DNA of 64,000 nt from Gammaproteobacteria bacterium Ga0074134 (GCA_001464965.1 LNEJ01000026.1:20539-84538); one strand, 5' to 3'; counted from the stretch's first letter, positions 39,005-48,327 are shown. A program made the numbers and translations. Notes: generated from the sequence alone by a model not told the origin.

Positions 39005-39925
39005 ATGACGATGGCTGACCGCGACGGCGTGATCTGGCTGGACGGGGAAATGGTTCCCTGGCGCGAGGCGAAGGTACATGTACTGACGCACACCCTGCAC
39101 TACGGCATGGGGGTGTTCGAGGGCGTGCGCGCCTATCAAACCAGCCGCGGCGCGGCGATTTTCCGGCTTGATGCCCATACCAACCGGCTGTTCCGCTCCG
39201 CGCATATCATGGGCATGGCGATGCCCTACGACAAGGCCACACTGAACGAGGCCACCCGCGCCGTGGTGCGTGAAAATGGCCTGGATTCGTGCTACATACG
39301 GCCCATGTGTTTTTATGGCGCCGAGGGCATGGGGCTGCGCGCCGACAACCTGAAGGTACATGTCATGATCGCGGCCTGGCCGTGGGGAGCCTATCTGGGC
39401 GCGGAAAACATGGAGAAAGGCCTGCGCGTGAAGACTTCATCTTTCACACGCCATCATGTCAACATCACCATGTGCAAGGCCAAGGCCAATGGCAACTACA
39501 TCAATTCGATGCTAGCCCTGCGCGAGGCGCTGTCATGCGGTTGCGACGAGGCTCTGCTGCTCGACGCCGAGGGTTATGTATCCGAAGGCAGCAGTGAAAA
39601 CGTCTTCATCATACGCGACGGCATGCTCTATACACCGGAGCTGACCTCGGCGCTGGACGGCATCACCCGCGACACCCTCTTTACTCTGGCTGCCGAGATC
39701 GGCCTGCCGGTGCATGAAAAACGCATCACCCGTGATGAAGTGTATATCGCCGACGAGGCGTTCTTCACCGGCACCGCCGCCGAGGTGACGCCGATCCGCG
39801 AGGTGGACGGGCGCGCCATCGGCGGTGGCAGCCGCGGCCCCATCACCGAGCGCTTGCAGACGCTCTATTTCGACCAGGTACATGGGCGCCGCGAAGATCA
39901 TCCCGAATGGCTAACATTGGTGTAA
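39005..39925 (+). CDS. ilvE: Branched-chain amino acid aminotransferase
   Basis: A 306-residue fold-type IV PLP enzyme for the last step of valine, leucine and isoleucine synthesis. It shows HTLHYGMGVFEGVRAY, the PLP-Lys region CKAKANGNYINSML (Lys160), GYVSEGSSENVF and EVTPIREVDGR. ATG 39005 is chosen because AGGAG lies 10 bases before it. It follows glnE and leads the zinc-finger and waaF genes. Confidence 0.96.
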   Translation: MTMADRDGVIWLDGEMVPWREAKVHVLTHTLHYGMGVFEGVRAYQTSRGAAIFRLDAHTNRLFRSAHIMGMAMPYDKATLNEATRAVVRENGLDSCYIRPMCFYGAEGMGLRADNLKVHVMIAAWPWGAYLGAENMEKGLRVKTSSFTRHHVNITMCKAKANGNYINSMLALREALSCGCDEALLLDAEGYVSEGSSENVFIIRDGMLYTPELTSALDGITRDTLFTLAAEIGLPVHEKRITRDEVYIADEAFFTGTAAEVTPIREVDGRAIGGGSRGPITERLQTLYFDQVHGRREDHPEWLTLV

Positions 39926-39937
39926 AAGGAGAATCGA

Positions 39938-40153
39938 GTGTCACAGCACAATACCGCCGCTTCCAGCCAGGCCAAGCGCATCGAACCCAACGCACAGAAC
40001 CACTACGAGGTAACGCGCGCCGACCTGCCCCTGCATTGCCCGATGGACAGCATGAGCCTGTGGAACTCCCACCCGCGCGTGTACCTGCCGATTGAGGCAA
40101 CGGGTAAGGCAAAGTGCCCGTATTGCGGGGCGGAGTATGCACTCAAGGATTAA
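39938..40153 (+). CDS. Small zinc-finger (CHCC-type) protein
   Basis: A 71-residue protein starting at GTG with AAGGAG upstream. It has a Cys-His-Cys-Cys zinc site: LHCPMD, SHPRVYLP and KCPYCGAEY. The family is related to the zinc-finger subunit region of respiratory complex I and is often found between ilvE and waaF in gammaproteobacteria. Its function is unknown. Confidence 0.88.
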   Translation: MSQHNTAASSQAKRIEPNAQNHYEVTRADLPLHCPMDSMSLWNSHPRVYLPIEATGKAKCPYCGAEYALKD

Positions 40154-40174
40154 GATGCCCGCACCGCACGCGCA

Positions 40175-41212
40175 ATGTCACCCCTATTAGTTGTCGGCCC
40201 GTCCTGGGTGGGCGATATGGTCATGGCGCAGAGCCTATTCAAAACACTGAAGCAGCGTTCGCCGGAGACACCTATCGATGTCCTGGCACCGGCCTGGAGC
40301 GAGGCCCTGACGGCACGCATGCCCGAGGTGCGGCGCTCCATTGTGATGCCGCTGGGGCATGGTCAGTTGCAATTGCGTGAGCGCTATCGGCTCGGACGCG
40401 AGCTGCAAACGGCGGGCTATGGACAGGCCATCGTGCTGCCCAATTCCTGGAAGTCTGCGTTGATCCCGTTTTTTGCCCGCATCCCGCGCCGCACCGGCTA
40501 TCTGGGTGAAGCCCGCTGGGGATTGCTCAATGATGCCCGGCGCCTCGACAAAGCCGCCTTGCCAATGACCGTACAGCGTTTTGTTGCCCTGGGTATCGAA
40601 CCGGGCCAGTCTTTGCCGAAGCCCTTACCACCGCCTTCTCTAGTCGTGACGCCATCATCGGCAACCCAAGCTGTACAACGCCTGCAACTGGAGGTCGATT
40701 CGCGGCCGATACTTGCACTCTGCCCAGGCGCCGAGTTTGGCGCGGCCAAGCGCTGGCCTCAGGAGTATTACGCCGAGGTTGCGAAATCCTTGCTAGCGCG
40801 CGGCTGGCAGGTGTGGCTGTTCGGTTCGGAAAAGGACACCTCTATCACCGATGCGGTCAAACGTAGCGCCACTGGCGCGATCAAACATGGCGCAGGTGCA
40901 GACTGCATCGACCTGGCGGGCCGCACCACATTGGCGGAAGCGGTGGATTTGCTGTCACTGGCGGCATTGGTCGTGAGCAATGATTCAGGCCTGATGCACG
41001 TGGCTGCGGCGCTGGGGCGCAAGCTGATCGCGATCTATGGCTCATCCGACCCTGGCTTCACCCCGCCACTGAGCGGCACGGCCCGCATCTTGCGCCTGGG
41101 ACTGGAGTGCAGCCCATGCTTCCAGCGCGAGTGCCCGTTGGGACATCTGAAATGCCTGAGAGAAATCGGCCCCGCACAAGTGCTGCAAATCGTCACCGAA
41201 ATGACGGCATGA
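40175..41212 (+). CDS. waaF: LPS heptosyltransferase II
   Basis: A 345-residue GT9 glycosyltransferase that adds the second heptose to the LPS inner core from ADP-heptose. It starts MSPLLVVGPSWVGDMVMAQS and has ALCPGAEFGAAKRWP, then SNDSGLMHVAAALG (nucleotide-sugar site), IYGSSDPGFTPP and HLKCL near the end. Length fits WaaF. It overlaps waaC by 4 bases. Confidence 0.94.
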   Translation: MSPLLVVGPSWVGDMVMAQSLFKTLKQRSPETPIDVLAPAWSEALTARMPEVRRSIVMPLGHGQLQLRERYRLGRELQTAGYGQAIVLPNSWKSALIPFFARIPRRTGYLGEARWGLLNDARRLDKAALPMTVQRFVALGIEPGQSLPKPLPPPSLVVTPSSATQAVQRLQLEVDSRPILALCPGAEFGAAKRWPQEYYAEVAKSLLARGWQVWLFGSEKDTSITDAVKRSATGAIKHGAGADCIDLAGRTTLAEAVDLLSLAALVVSNDSGLMHVAAALGRKLIAIYGSSDPGFTPPLSGTARILRLGLECSPCFQRECPLGHLKCLREIGPAQVLQIVTEMTA

Positions 41213-42231
41213 ATGTCTTGATCGTAAAAATGTCCTCCCTGGGTGACGTGGTGCATACGCTGCCGGCGCTCACTGATGCGCAGCGTGCCTTGCCAGGGAT
41301 ACGTTTCGACTGGGTAGTTGAAGAGGCCTTCGCCGAGATCCCCACGTGGCACCCCGCTGTGGACAGAGTAATCCCGGTGTCGCTGCGGCGCTGGCGCAAG
41401 CACCCGTGGCGCAGCCTGGGTTCCGATGAATGGCGCGCATTCCGCAAGACACTGGGTGAGCGCACCTATGATTACATCATCGACGCACAGGGCTTGATAA
41501 AAAGCGCCCTGATAACGCGGCTGGGCCACGGTATTCGTTGTGGATTCGACCGCGACTCCGCACGTGAATCTGTGGCGGCACTGCTATATCAACAGCGTTA
41601 TGAAGTTGCCAGGAATATGCATGCTGTCGAACGGATACGCCGTCTCTTCGCCCTGGCTCTCGGTTATCCGCCCCCGACGCAAGTCGGGGACTACGGCATA
41701 GACAAGAGCAGGTTTACCGCCGCGCCCATGGAGCGCCCCTATCTGGTCTTTCTACACGGCACCACCTGGCCCACCAAACACTGGCCGGAGAGTTATTGGA
41801 CGGCGCTGGCGTGCCTGTGCCGCGATGCGGGCTATAATATTTATCTGCCCTGGGGCAATGACGCTGAACGGCTGCGTGCCGAACGTATCGCAAACTCAGC
41901 GCCCGGCACACAGGTACTGCCACGCATGGAGCTAAACCAACTCGCCGGGGTATTGGCAGGCGCGCGGGCCGTGGCGGGGGTGGACACTGGCCTTGCTCAC
42001 ATCGCAGCGGCGTTGGCGGTGCCATCGGTCACCCTGTACGGCGCCACCTCGCCGCAACGCACCGGCACTTACGGACAGGGGCAGATACACCTTTGCGCGG
42101 ATTTTAGTTGTTCGCCCTGTCTGAACCGGCGGTGCACCTACACCGGCGACGCACCAGTACAATCAGCCTGTTACCAAACCCTATCACCTGAGCGAGCATG
42201 GGAAGCGTTGCATGAGATTCTAGGCCGATGA
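41209..42231 (+). CDS. waaC: LPS heptosyltransferase I
   Basis: A 340-residue GT9 enzyme adding the first heptose to Kdo2-lipid A. It begins MNVLIVKMSSLGDVVHTLPA, the WaaC hallmark. It then has FLHGTTWPTKHWPESYW and GVDTGLAHIAAALAVPSVTLYG. The start at 41209 gives an ATGA overlap with waaF; the longer frame to 41107 lies inside waaF and is not homologous. It overlaps the following deacetylase by 4 bases. Confidence 0.94.
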   Translation: MNVLIVKMSSLGDVVHTLPALTDAQRALPGIRFDWVVEEAFAEIPTWHPAVDRVIPVSLRRWRKHPWRSLGSDEWRAFRKTLGERTYDYIIDAQGLIKSALITRLGHGIRCGFDRDSARESVAALLYQQRYEVARNMHAVERIRRLFALALGYPPPTQVGDYGIDKSRFTAAPMERPYLVFLHGTTWPTKHWPESYWTALACLCRDAGYNIYLPWGNDAERLRAERIANSAPGTQVLPRMELNQLAGVLAGARAVAGVDTGLAHIAAALAVPSVTLYGATSPQRTGTYGQGQIHLCADFSCSPCLNRRCTYTGDAPVQSACYQTLSPERAWEALHEILGR

Positions 42232-42761
42232 ACACAATACCCATCCTCATGTACCACAACCTCGGCCACCCGCCCCAGGGCGCGAAGCTGCGCAACCTCT
42301 ACGTGCGCGCCGGGGCCTTCGCCCGGCAAATGCGCCTGTTACGCCTGTTAGGTTTCAAGGGCCTGTCAATGTCCGCCGCCATGCCTTATCTGCGCGGCGA
42401 AACAGCCGGGCGCGTGGCAGTGATCACCTTTGACGACGGATACCTGGATACCCTTGAGACCGCTTTGCCGGTAGTGCGCACCCACGGTTTCAGCGCCACC
42501 TGTTACGTGGTCAGCAGGCGCACGGGACAATACAATGACTGGGACGCGGTCGCCCTGAACGTGCGCAAACCGCTCATGAGTGCCGCGCAGGTGCGGGAAT
42601 GGCAGGCGGCCGGCATGGAAGTGGGCGCGCACTCGCGTACCCATCCCCACCTGCCAACCTGCACGGATGCCGAATTGCAGGCCGAAGTGGCGAGCAGCAA
42701 GACCGACCTAGAAGACCTCATCGAGACACCCGTTACCCAATTCTGTTACCGATATGGGTAG
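42228..42761 (+). pseudogene. Polysaccharide deacetylase, C-terminally truncated
   Basis: A 177-residue carbohydrate esterase 4-type domain. IPILMYHNLG starts it, ITFDDGYLDTLETALP provides the metal and catalytic Asp pair, and GAHSRTHPHL the two metal His. It stops with TAG right after TQFCYRYG, where family members continue with a conserved PYG stretch and 50-80 more residues. Short in-frame pieces after the stop (HNDSVRR, then another stop) look like the decayed continuation. It overlaps waaC by 4 bases. Likely non-functional, though the core metal site is complete. Confidence 0.65.
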
Positions 42762-42962
42762 CACAACGATTCAGTGCGCCGATAAATTGCCCGGCGTCTT
42801 GCTCAGATATTGGAGGGCGGCGACGAAGGCCAAGCGCCCGTCATGCCTGCTGCTGAATAAAACATCGTAATGCGTATCGCCCTGATCACCACCACAATCA
42901 TCCCGCTGCGTTGGCGGTCGTTCTAGAAAGTTGAATAAATCGGAGACTCCCTAAATACAGGA
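42762..42962. other. Gene debris between converging LPS gene groups
   Basis: No intact gene. Fragments include an open stretch ending ILEGGDEGQAPVMPAAE (stop near 42860) and an 18-residue ORF at 42870-42926 starting MRIALITTT, like the first residues of a group 1 glycosyltransferase. Both resemble ends of deleted genes. Confidence 0.4.
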
Positions 42963-43715
42963 CTAAGGCTGACGCAGGTGGTGGTGTTGCATTTCCCATA
43001 ACTTGAGGTATTTGTAATAGGTGCTTTCGGCATTGGCAATAGCAAGGATCAGTCCTGGCCGACCATCCAAAAAACCCAGATTGAACAGATAGGTACGCAC
43101 AAATGCCCACATACCGTGACCTATGGCCGCCCTCAGCGAGCCGCGTTTGCCCCTCGCATATAAATCGCGGGCGCTGCCACTGGAATAGCGATTTATTTTC
43201 TCCACCACGGCATGATAGTTAAGATAGCTGTAATGAATCATTGGCTCCTTTAGATGGCCGACGGGTTCTTGCGTGGCAAGGTGGGCATGAATTTCATGGC
43301 TGGTGAAGCTCGCGCTGCCTTTCCTGAACAAGCGCCGGGTACGATCCGGCCACCAGCCCGAATGCCCCATGAATCGCGTCACGAACAAGGAGCGGCGTGG
43401 CACGTCGAAAACCTTGTACTGATCGACCCTGATGGCTTCGAGGATTTCAGCGGCAAGTTCCGGGGTGACACGCTCATCCGCATCCAGCGAATAAACCCAT
43501 TCGCCGCTCGCCGCTGCAATAGCTCGGTTTTGCTGAGGCCCATAACCCGGCCAATCGGTCTCAATGACTCGGGCGCCAGCCTCAAGCGCCAGTTTTACCG
43601 TATCGTCGCTGCTGCCGGAATCGATGACGATGATCTCATCAGCCCAGGCCACCGACGCCAAGCAGGCACCAATGTTTTGGCCCTCGTTTTTAGTGGCTAT
43701 AATGACGCTGATCAT
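42963..43715 (-). CDS. Glycosyltransferase family 2 (WaaE/KdtX-like)
   Basis: A 250-residue GT2 enzyme. It starts MISVIIATKNEGQNI and has EIIVIDSGSSDDT, then YSLDADERVT (DxD metal and nucleotide site) and PDRTRRLFRKGSASF. A C-terminal amphipathic region ends in FLDGRPGLILAIANAE and YYKYLKLWEM. This pattern matches WaaE-type LPS core beta-1,4-glucosyltransferases. It is the last gene of the minus-strand LPS group. The acceptor sugar is not predictable. Confidence 0.9.
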   Translation of the reverse strand: MISVIIATKNEGQNIGACLASVAWADEIIVIDSGSSDDTVKLALEAGARVIETDWPGYGPQQNRAIAAASGEWVYSLDADERVTPELAAEILEAIRVDQYKVFDVPRRSLFVTRFMGHSGWWPDRTRRLFRKGSASFTSHEIHAHLATQEPVGHLKEPMIHYSYLNYHAVVEKINRYSSGSARDLYARGKRGSLRAAIGHGMWAFVRTYLFNLGFLDGRPGLILAIANAESTYYKYLKLWEMQHHHLRQP

Positions 43716-43839
43716 GTTCTGCTAATTTTCTGTGGAGTTCGACCAGTGGCGGGGTGCCAGGCGACCGGAAAGGTATAGAAAGCATAAACGGTATATTTGC
43801 CGGAGGGCAAGGACATTCACTGCGTTTTCGCCCAAAGCA

Positions 43840-43890
43840 GTAATGCTCTCTTTTTATTTCGGGAGAAACTGAGAGTGAAGGGAGCATTAC
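43840..43890. repeat. Inverted repeat, 9-bp perfect arms with 33-base centre
   Basis: GTAATGCTC at 43840-43848 and GAGCATTAC at 43882-43890, in the non-coding stretch between the GT2 gene and the GT2 remnant. The function is unknown. Confidence 0.6.
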
Positions 43891-43928
43891 AGCGCATCAT
43901 CGAGACGTAGACCTGAGCGCCTAACAAT

Positions 43929-44129
43929 TTGCTGGCGCGGGATGCTCATATTTCGGCCAGCGCCCCACTGATCCATGCCATAGCGGCCTTTCTCAAGATC
44001 TATATCTTCCGGCGCGGCTTTCTCGACGGCACCGAGGGTGCGGCAATCACAGCGACAATAGCCATGGGTTCATTTATGAAGTACGCCAAAGTACTGGAGT
44101 TGCGGCATGCACAGCGGAAAAATCCCTAA
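43929..44129 (+). pseudogene. C-terminal remnant of a GT2 (WaaE-like) glycosyltransferase
   Basis: A 66-residue frame encodes only the tail of a WaaE-type enzyme: AAFLKIYIFRRGFLDGTEGA and SFMKYAKVLEL. It aligns with the C-terminus of the intact GT2 at 42963-43715 (FVRTYLFNLGFLDGRPG and YYKYLKLWEM), but lies on the opposite strand. The catalytic domain is absent and the frame is closed upstream by a stop. It marks loss or rearrangement of a second GT2 gene. Confidence 0.7.
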
Positions 44130-44135
44130 ACAGTA

Positions 44136-45185
44136 TTATCCCGGCAATACAACGCCCGATCTCAATCGCTGAAACGCGGCCACCGCTTCATCCACAGAAA
44201 TGTCACTTGCATTCAGGCTTTCCGGCTGTAGCAACACATAGGGCACACCCCACGGGTGCCAGCGTACGGGTGGAGTATCACCGAAGAAACACAGAATGGG
44301 CTTGCCTAGGCCCGATGCCAGGTGCATCGCACCGCCATCGCTGCAAATCAACTCACTGCACACCGACAAACCCGCAATCAACTCGCTCAACTCGTTTGTG
44401 GGCCATGCCATAATCGGCACATCAGCCAACGCGCACATGATCGCATCTGCCTTGGCGTCGTCTCCAGGATGCTGCGGATTAGAGGCATCTCCCGGTGACC
44501 AGAACAGCATAAAGGGTGTGCCGTAAATATTCCAGAGCGCCCGAATCAAAGCGATGAAATGCTGCTCCGGCCAGTGGTTGCTGGGTCTACGTGTACTGAT
44601 ATGAACTGCAATGACATGAGAGGTTAACCAGCCGCGTTGTTGTAACGCTGCGCGGACCTTGGCTACACCAGCCGGGTCGGGGATGACCCGCTGGGGCAGC
44701 GGCGGGCCAGCAATCCCAAGCGGGGCGAGGAGCCGATAGACACATTCCATTTCGTGCACGTCAGGCGCGGGAGGAGGAAGCGCCATGTCGATATGCCGCG
44801 CCTGTGACGGTTCTGCATAGCCAATAATGTGCCTGGGTTTGGTAAACCGCGCCAGGCGCAGTGCATGCTTGGTGAAATTTGAGCCCGGCAGTATTGCGTA
44901 GTCAAAATGATAACCCCGCAATTTGGCAAGCAGCCGCGCCCTCTCCCAATAGCTTCTGGCAACGCTGAGTGTGGATGTTACATGTTTGGCTTTGGTATAG
45001 GCGAAGACCTCGTCCACATCTGGATTGCGGTCCAACACTTGAACATTGTAGCTGTTCACGAGAGCGCAAATCCACGCCTGCGGAAAGTGTTGCCTAAGGG
45101 CGGAAAACATTGGCGTGGTGCATACCAGATCACCGATATTGTCGCGCCGAACGACCAGAAATTTGAGCGGCAGTTGGCTGGTCAT
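44136..45185 (-). CDS. Glycosyltransferase family 9 (heptosyltransferase-like)
   Basis: A 349-residue GT9 protein. LKFLVVRRDNIGDLVCTTPM resembles the WaaC/WaaF N-terminus. VIAVHISTRRPSNHWPEQHF and SDGGAMHLASGLGKPILCFFG form the nucleotide-sugar site. It likely adds a heptose or related sugar to the outer core. The start overlaps the O-antigen ligase gene by 4 bases. Divergence from WaaC/F and WaaQ prevents a precise name. Confidence 0.88.
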   Translation of the reverse strand: MTSQLPLKFLVVRRDNIGDLVCTTPMFSALRQHFPQAWICALVNSYNVQVLDRNPDVDEVFAYTKAKHVTSTLSVARSYWERARLLAKLRGYHFDYAILPGSNFTKHALRLARFTKPRHIIGYAEPSQARHIDMALPPPAPDVHEMECVYRLLAPLGIAGPPLPQRVIPDPAGVAKVRAALQQRGWLTSHVIAVHISTRRPSNHWPEQHFIALIRALWNIYGTPFMLFWSPGDASNPQHPGDDAKADAIMCALADVPIMAWPTNELSELIAGLSVCSELICSDGGAMHLASGLGKPILCFFGDTPPVRWHPWGVPYVLLQPESLNASDISVDEAVAAFQRLRSGVVLPG

Positions 45186-46483
45186 GAAAAACTTAACTCT
45201 TGGGTCTCACTGCCAGACGACGCCGAACTTTGCCGTAACCGACGTTTGCCATAACCCAACGCTATACCGACAATGGCCCAGAACAACAAGGCGCTTTCCC
45301 GAAAAAAGAAGTCGTCAGTCATGTTTTTTGTGATGACACCAAGCACCAGGACAATACCGCCGATGCCTATCAAAACCAAATCGCTTTCCGATGAACGATA
45401 CAGACACCAGAACTCACGCAACACCGCCAGAAATAACAGCACGATCACAGCCAGGCCAGGCAGCCCCATCTGGAGCGCGTAATTGACGAACAGATTGTGG
45501 CTGTGATCAAGCCCGGGTCGAAACTGTTTTTCGAGTATATCCTGGGCGGCCCGCTTGCCGAAGCCGACCCCGGTCAATGGACGCTGAGCAATCAAATCGG
45601 CGGAATATTGCCAAAGCTCCAGCCGGACATCTTTGGACAAAAAACCCACCAACGCAGGCGCGCTCAGATCCGGCGACGATTTTTGCTTGGCTACATTGAT
45701 GAACTGAAAGCTGGCCAGCCCAACCAGCGCAGCCATTGCTACAAGCATCCATTTGCTGGGCTTTAAGTGGTGCTTGACGCCCCACAGCAGCAGTGAAAAA
45801 CTGATAATTTCCACGCCCACCGTCGGCCAGAAGGCGCGATTGAGCGTCAAATAACCGGTAATCAACACTAACGGAACAAGCAACCAAAGGAAATTTCCTG
45901 GAAACTTCCCCAACGGGGTTTGCGCGAGCATCACAGCAACGACCGGCAGAATGGTAATGAGATAGGTGCTATAGCCACCGACCCCGCCTTGCGCCCCTTC
46001 GCTGAGCCAGCCACCATGTTGCCCATAATAATACAGTGCGAATGCAGACATCACGGCCAACCCGGCCATCAGAATAACCGTCCATATGTCGCGCTCCCGG
46101 CGCGTGCCGGTCAGGCAGTAAAAAGTCAGGAAGGTGATCAAACCATAACCTATCTCGTTTCTGATTTCACCTAATGAATAACCGGGGTTGTGGGCCCATA
46201 GCAGTGACATGAACGCCACCACTATCCAGAGCAGAAAAGGGATCTTGAGCGGTACAGGGGGAACGGCACACCTGCGCCAAACTGCGGCAACCACGATCCC
46301 CGCACAGAGCAATGTGATCAAACGCGGCGTGTGGGCGCGGGAAAACGGCAAAATGAACAGCAACAAACCGGCGGGCAGCAGCACCAGGAAATGCTTAAAC
46401 GATGTTAATGCGCTTGATTGTGACGGCATGGTATTCTGTATATGTAATTCAGACTCGGGACGACCCGCATCATGAGTGGTCAC
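45182..46483 (-). CDS. O-antigen ligase / Wzy-family membrane protein (WaaL-like)
   Basis: A 433-residue protein with about 10-12 membrane helices and one large periplasmic loop. The Wzy_C-type region contains RLELWQYSADLIAQRPLTG then GFGKR, followed by DHSHNLFVNYALQMGLPG, a pattern shared by WaaL ligases and Wzy polymerases. It would join O-antigen or another glycan from undecaprenyl-PP to the LPS core. It sits amid core glycosyltransferases and overlaps both neighbours by 4 bases. Ligase is favoured over polymerase by context. Confidence 0.82.
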   Translation of the reverse strand: MTTHDAGRPESELHIQNTMPSQSSALTSFKHFLVLLPAGLLLFILPFSRAHTPRLITLLCAGIVVAAVWRRCAVPPVPLKIPFLLWIVVAFMSLLWAHNPGYSLGEIRNEIGYGLITFLTFYCLTGTRRERDIWTVILMAGLAVMSAFALYYYGQHGGWLSEGAQGGVGGYSTYLITILPVVAVMLAQTPLGKFPGNFLWLLVPLVLITGYLTLNRAFWPTVGVEIISFSLLLWGVKHHLKPSKWMLVAMAALVGLASFQFINVAKQKSSPDLSAPALVGFLSKDVRLELWQYSADLIAQRPLTGVGFGKRAAQDILEKQFRPGLDHSHNLFVNYALQMGLPGLAVIVLLFLAVLREFWCLYRSSESDLVLIGIGGIVLVLGVITKNMTDDFFFRESALLFWAIVGIALGYGKRRLRQSSASSGSETQELSFS

Positions 46484-48327
46484 TGTGGCGACACCATTAC
46501 TTTTCGCAGCACATTCAACTGACGCAGGGATTCATCCAATATCAATAATTGTAACACTTGCTCGGCCATGTGATTTGCGCCCTGTTGATAATAATCCACC
46601 GTATTATTGATCGCACCTTGGTCGAGCTGGCCCTCCGTCAACGAGGACAACCTTTCACCAAGACCGGAACACCGTTGTGCCAGATCTTTTTTTAGCCATT
46701 GCGTCAATGGCGGATTAAATCCACGCTTTTTTTGATCGAACAATCCCAGCGCATCACAAGGCGCACAAGCCGGTTTCAAGAGCAATTTTGGCGGGGATGT
46801 GAAACGTTGCTTGTCTGGAACGGTGAGCAGCGCTTGATACCACCGATGGTCCAGCAAGGGCGCGCGCAGCTCAAGGCCGTGCGCCATCGTGCATAAGTCT
46901 GATTTGCGAAGTATGTACTCCGGCAAATAGTTTTTTAAATCGATATCGATCAGCGTATGCAAGGGAGACGGCTGTGGTTCGCCACTTATGCGCCAGTAGA
47001 CCGCGCGAGGCAGCTTGTATTGTGGCTGCAGATATTGCCTCTGGTTTGGGGTAAAACCAGAAAAGCGCAGGCTGTATGCCTCCAGCCAAGTCATCCGCAG
47101 TTCCGTGACGAGTTTTGCCACGCCTTTGCTGTCGAGCATGGGGCGCAACCGGAGGAATGGCAGGCCGATGCCAGAGCGCCACCCGGTACGCAGATGTTTT
47201 CCGTAGCGCTTATAGCCCGCCAGCAGCTCATCACCACCGTCGCCACTAAGCACAACCTTCACATGCTGCGTCGTTTCACGCGCCAGATACCACATGGGAA
47301 AGCTGCTGGGGTCGGCAAAGGGCTCATCCAGGTCGGAGATAATTTGCTCGAAATCGTCAGCTATTTTCCCAGGAATATTGATGACGTGGCATGGGATTCC
47401 GGCCATGTCGGCCACAGCCTTCGCTTGCTCGCTCTCATCCATGTCGCTGCCGGGAAAGGCCGCTGTAAACGAATGAATGTCACGAAAACCGAGAGCGGAA
47501 AGGCGCGTCGCCAATACGCTGGAGTCAATTCCGCCACTCAAGAACAACCCCAGCGGGCGATCAGCAACCGTGCGTATCTTTATGGCGTCATCAAGAACCT
47601 TGAGGTGATCGCCCCCTTCCGGCGTAGCTTGCCAATAGCAATGCTTGGTCAGCTCCCTGGTACCTAAATCAAAGCTCAGATAATGGCCGTTTTCCAGGCG
47701 CGATAGGTGTTTGAATATCGTCCGCGGCGCAGGGATATAACGATGGGCAAGATAGGCATCAATGGATTCCGGGGAAAATTGGCGTAAGTGTGTTGGCACA
47801 TAAGGCAACACCGCACGCACGGTGGAGCCGAACGCCAGCTCTCCATCCTGATGGTAGTAGACCAATGGCTTCAAGCCCATCCTGTCCCGGATCAACATCA
47901 CCTTTTTCCGGGTCAGATCCATAATGACTATGGCGAACATCCCGCGCAGCCGGGAGATGAAATCCATCCCCCACGCCTCGTATGCCCTCAAAATAAACTC
48001 CGTATCCGACCGCGTGCGGAATACTATGCCCTGACGGCGCAGCGCATCGGCGTCTTCTTGCCAGCCATAAACTTCACCGTTATAGCAAATCCAAATGTCG
48101 CCGCCATCATTAGACATGGGCTGATCGGCCTCAGGGCGTGGATCAATGATCGACAAACGTGCATGAAGCAGCGCGTTGGTAGACGGCTTATCGCTCCGCT
48201 GCCATTGGCTATCCCAATGAACCGCATGTTGCGCGTCCGGACCGCGGCGCCGCAAAACGCCCAACATCTGCTCGACCACCTGGTTTGAAACAGTCCGCTG
48301 CCCGAAAAATCCTGCTATACCACACAT
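46480..48327 (-). CDS. asnB: Asparagine synthase-type glutamine amidotransferase in the LPS locus
   Basis: A 615-residue protein. The N-terminal class II glutaminase domain begins MCGIAGFFG with catalytic Cys2; LHARLSIIDP and NGEVYG follow. The synthetase domain has FLSGGIDSSVLA (pyrophosphate loop) and LSGDGGDELLAGYKRY. All key residues for amide transfer seem present. In LPS/O-antigen clusters such proteins (WbpS-like) amidate uronic acid sugars, so sugar amidation is as likely as free asparagine synthesis. It is coupled to the ligase gene by a 4-base overlap. Confidence 0.9.
   Translation of the reverse strand: MCGIAGFFGQRTVSNQVVEQMLGVLRRRGPDAQHAVHWDSQWQRSDKPSTNALLHARLSIIDPRPEADQPMSNDGGDIWICYNGEVYGWQEDADALRRQGIVFRTRSDTEFILRAYEAWGMDFISRLRGMFAIVIMDLTRKKVMLIRDRMGLKPLVYYHQDGELAFGSTVRAVLPYVPTHLRQFSPESIDAYLAHRYIPAPRTIFKHLSRLENGHYLSFDLGTRELTKHCYWQATPEGGDHLKVLDDAIKIRTVADRPLGLFLSGGIDSSVLATRLSALGFRDIHSFTAAFPGSDMDESEQAKAVADMAGIPCHVINIPGKIADDFEQIISDLDEPFADPSSFPMWYLARETTQHVKVVLSGDGGDELLAGYKRYGKHLRTGWRSGIGLPFLRLRPMLDSKGVAKLVTELRMTWLEAYSLRFSGFTPNQRQYLQPQYKLPRAVYWRISGEPQPSPLHTLIDIDLKNYLPEYILRKSDLCTMAHGLELRAPLLDHRWYQALLTVPDKQRFTSPPKLLLKPACAPCDALGLFDQKKRGFNPPLTQWLKKDLAQRCSGLGERLSSLTEGQLDQGAINNTVDYYQQGANHMAEQVLQLLILDESLRQLNVLRKVMVSPQ

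Noticed and set aside
42746..42790. Read-through of the deacetylase TAG
   Set aside because: Only seven codons follow before another stop, so recoding would not restore a full domain.
43840..43890. Integron attC site
   Set aside because: Lacks the RYYYAAC/GTTRRRY core sites and no gene cassette or integrase is nearby.
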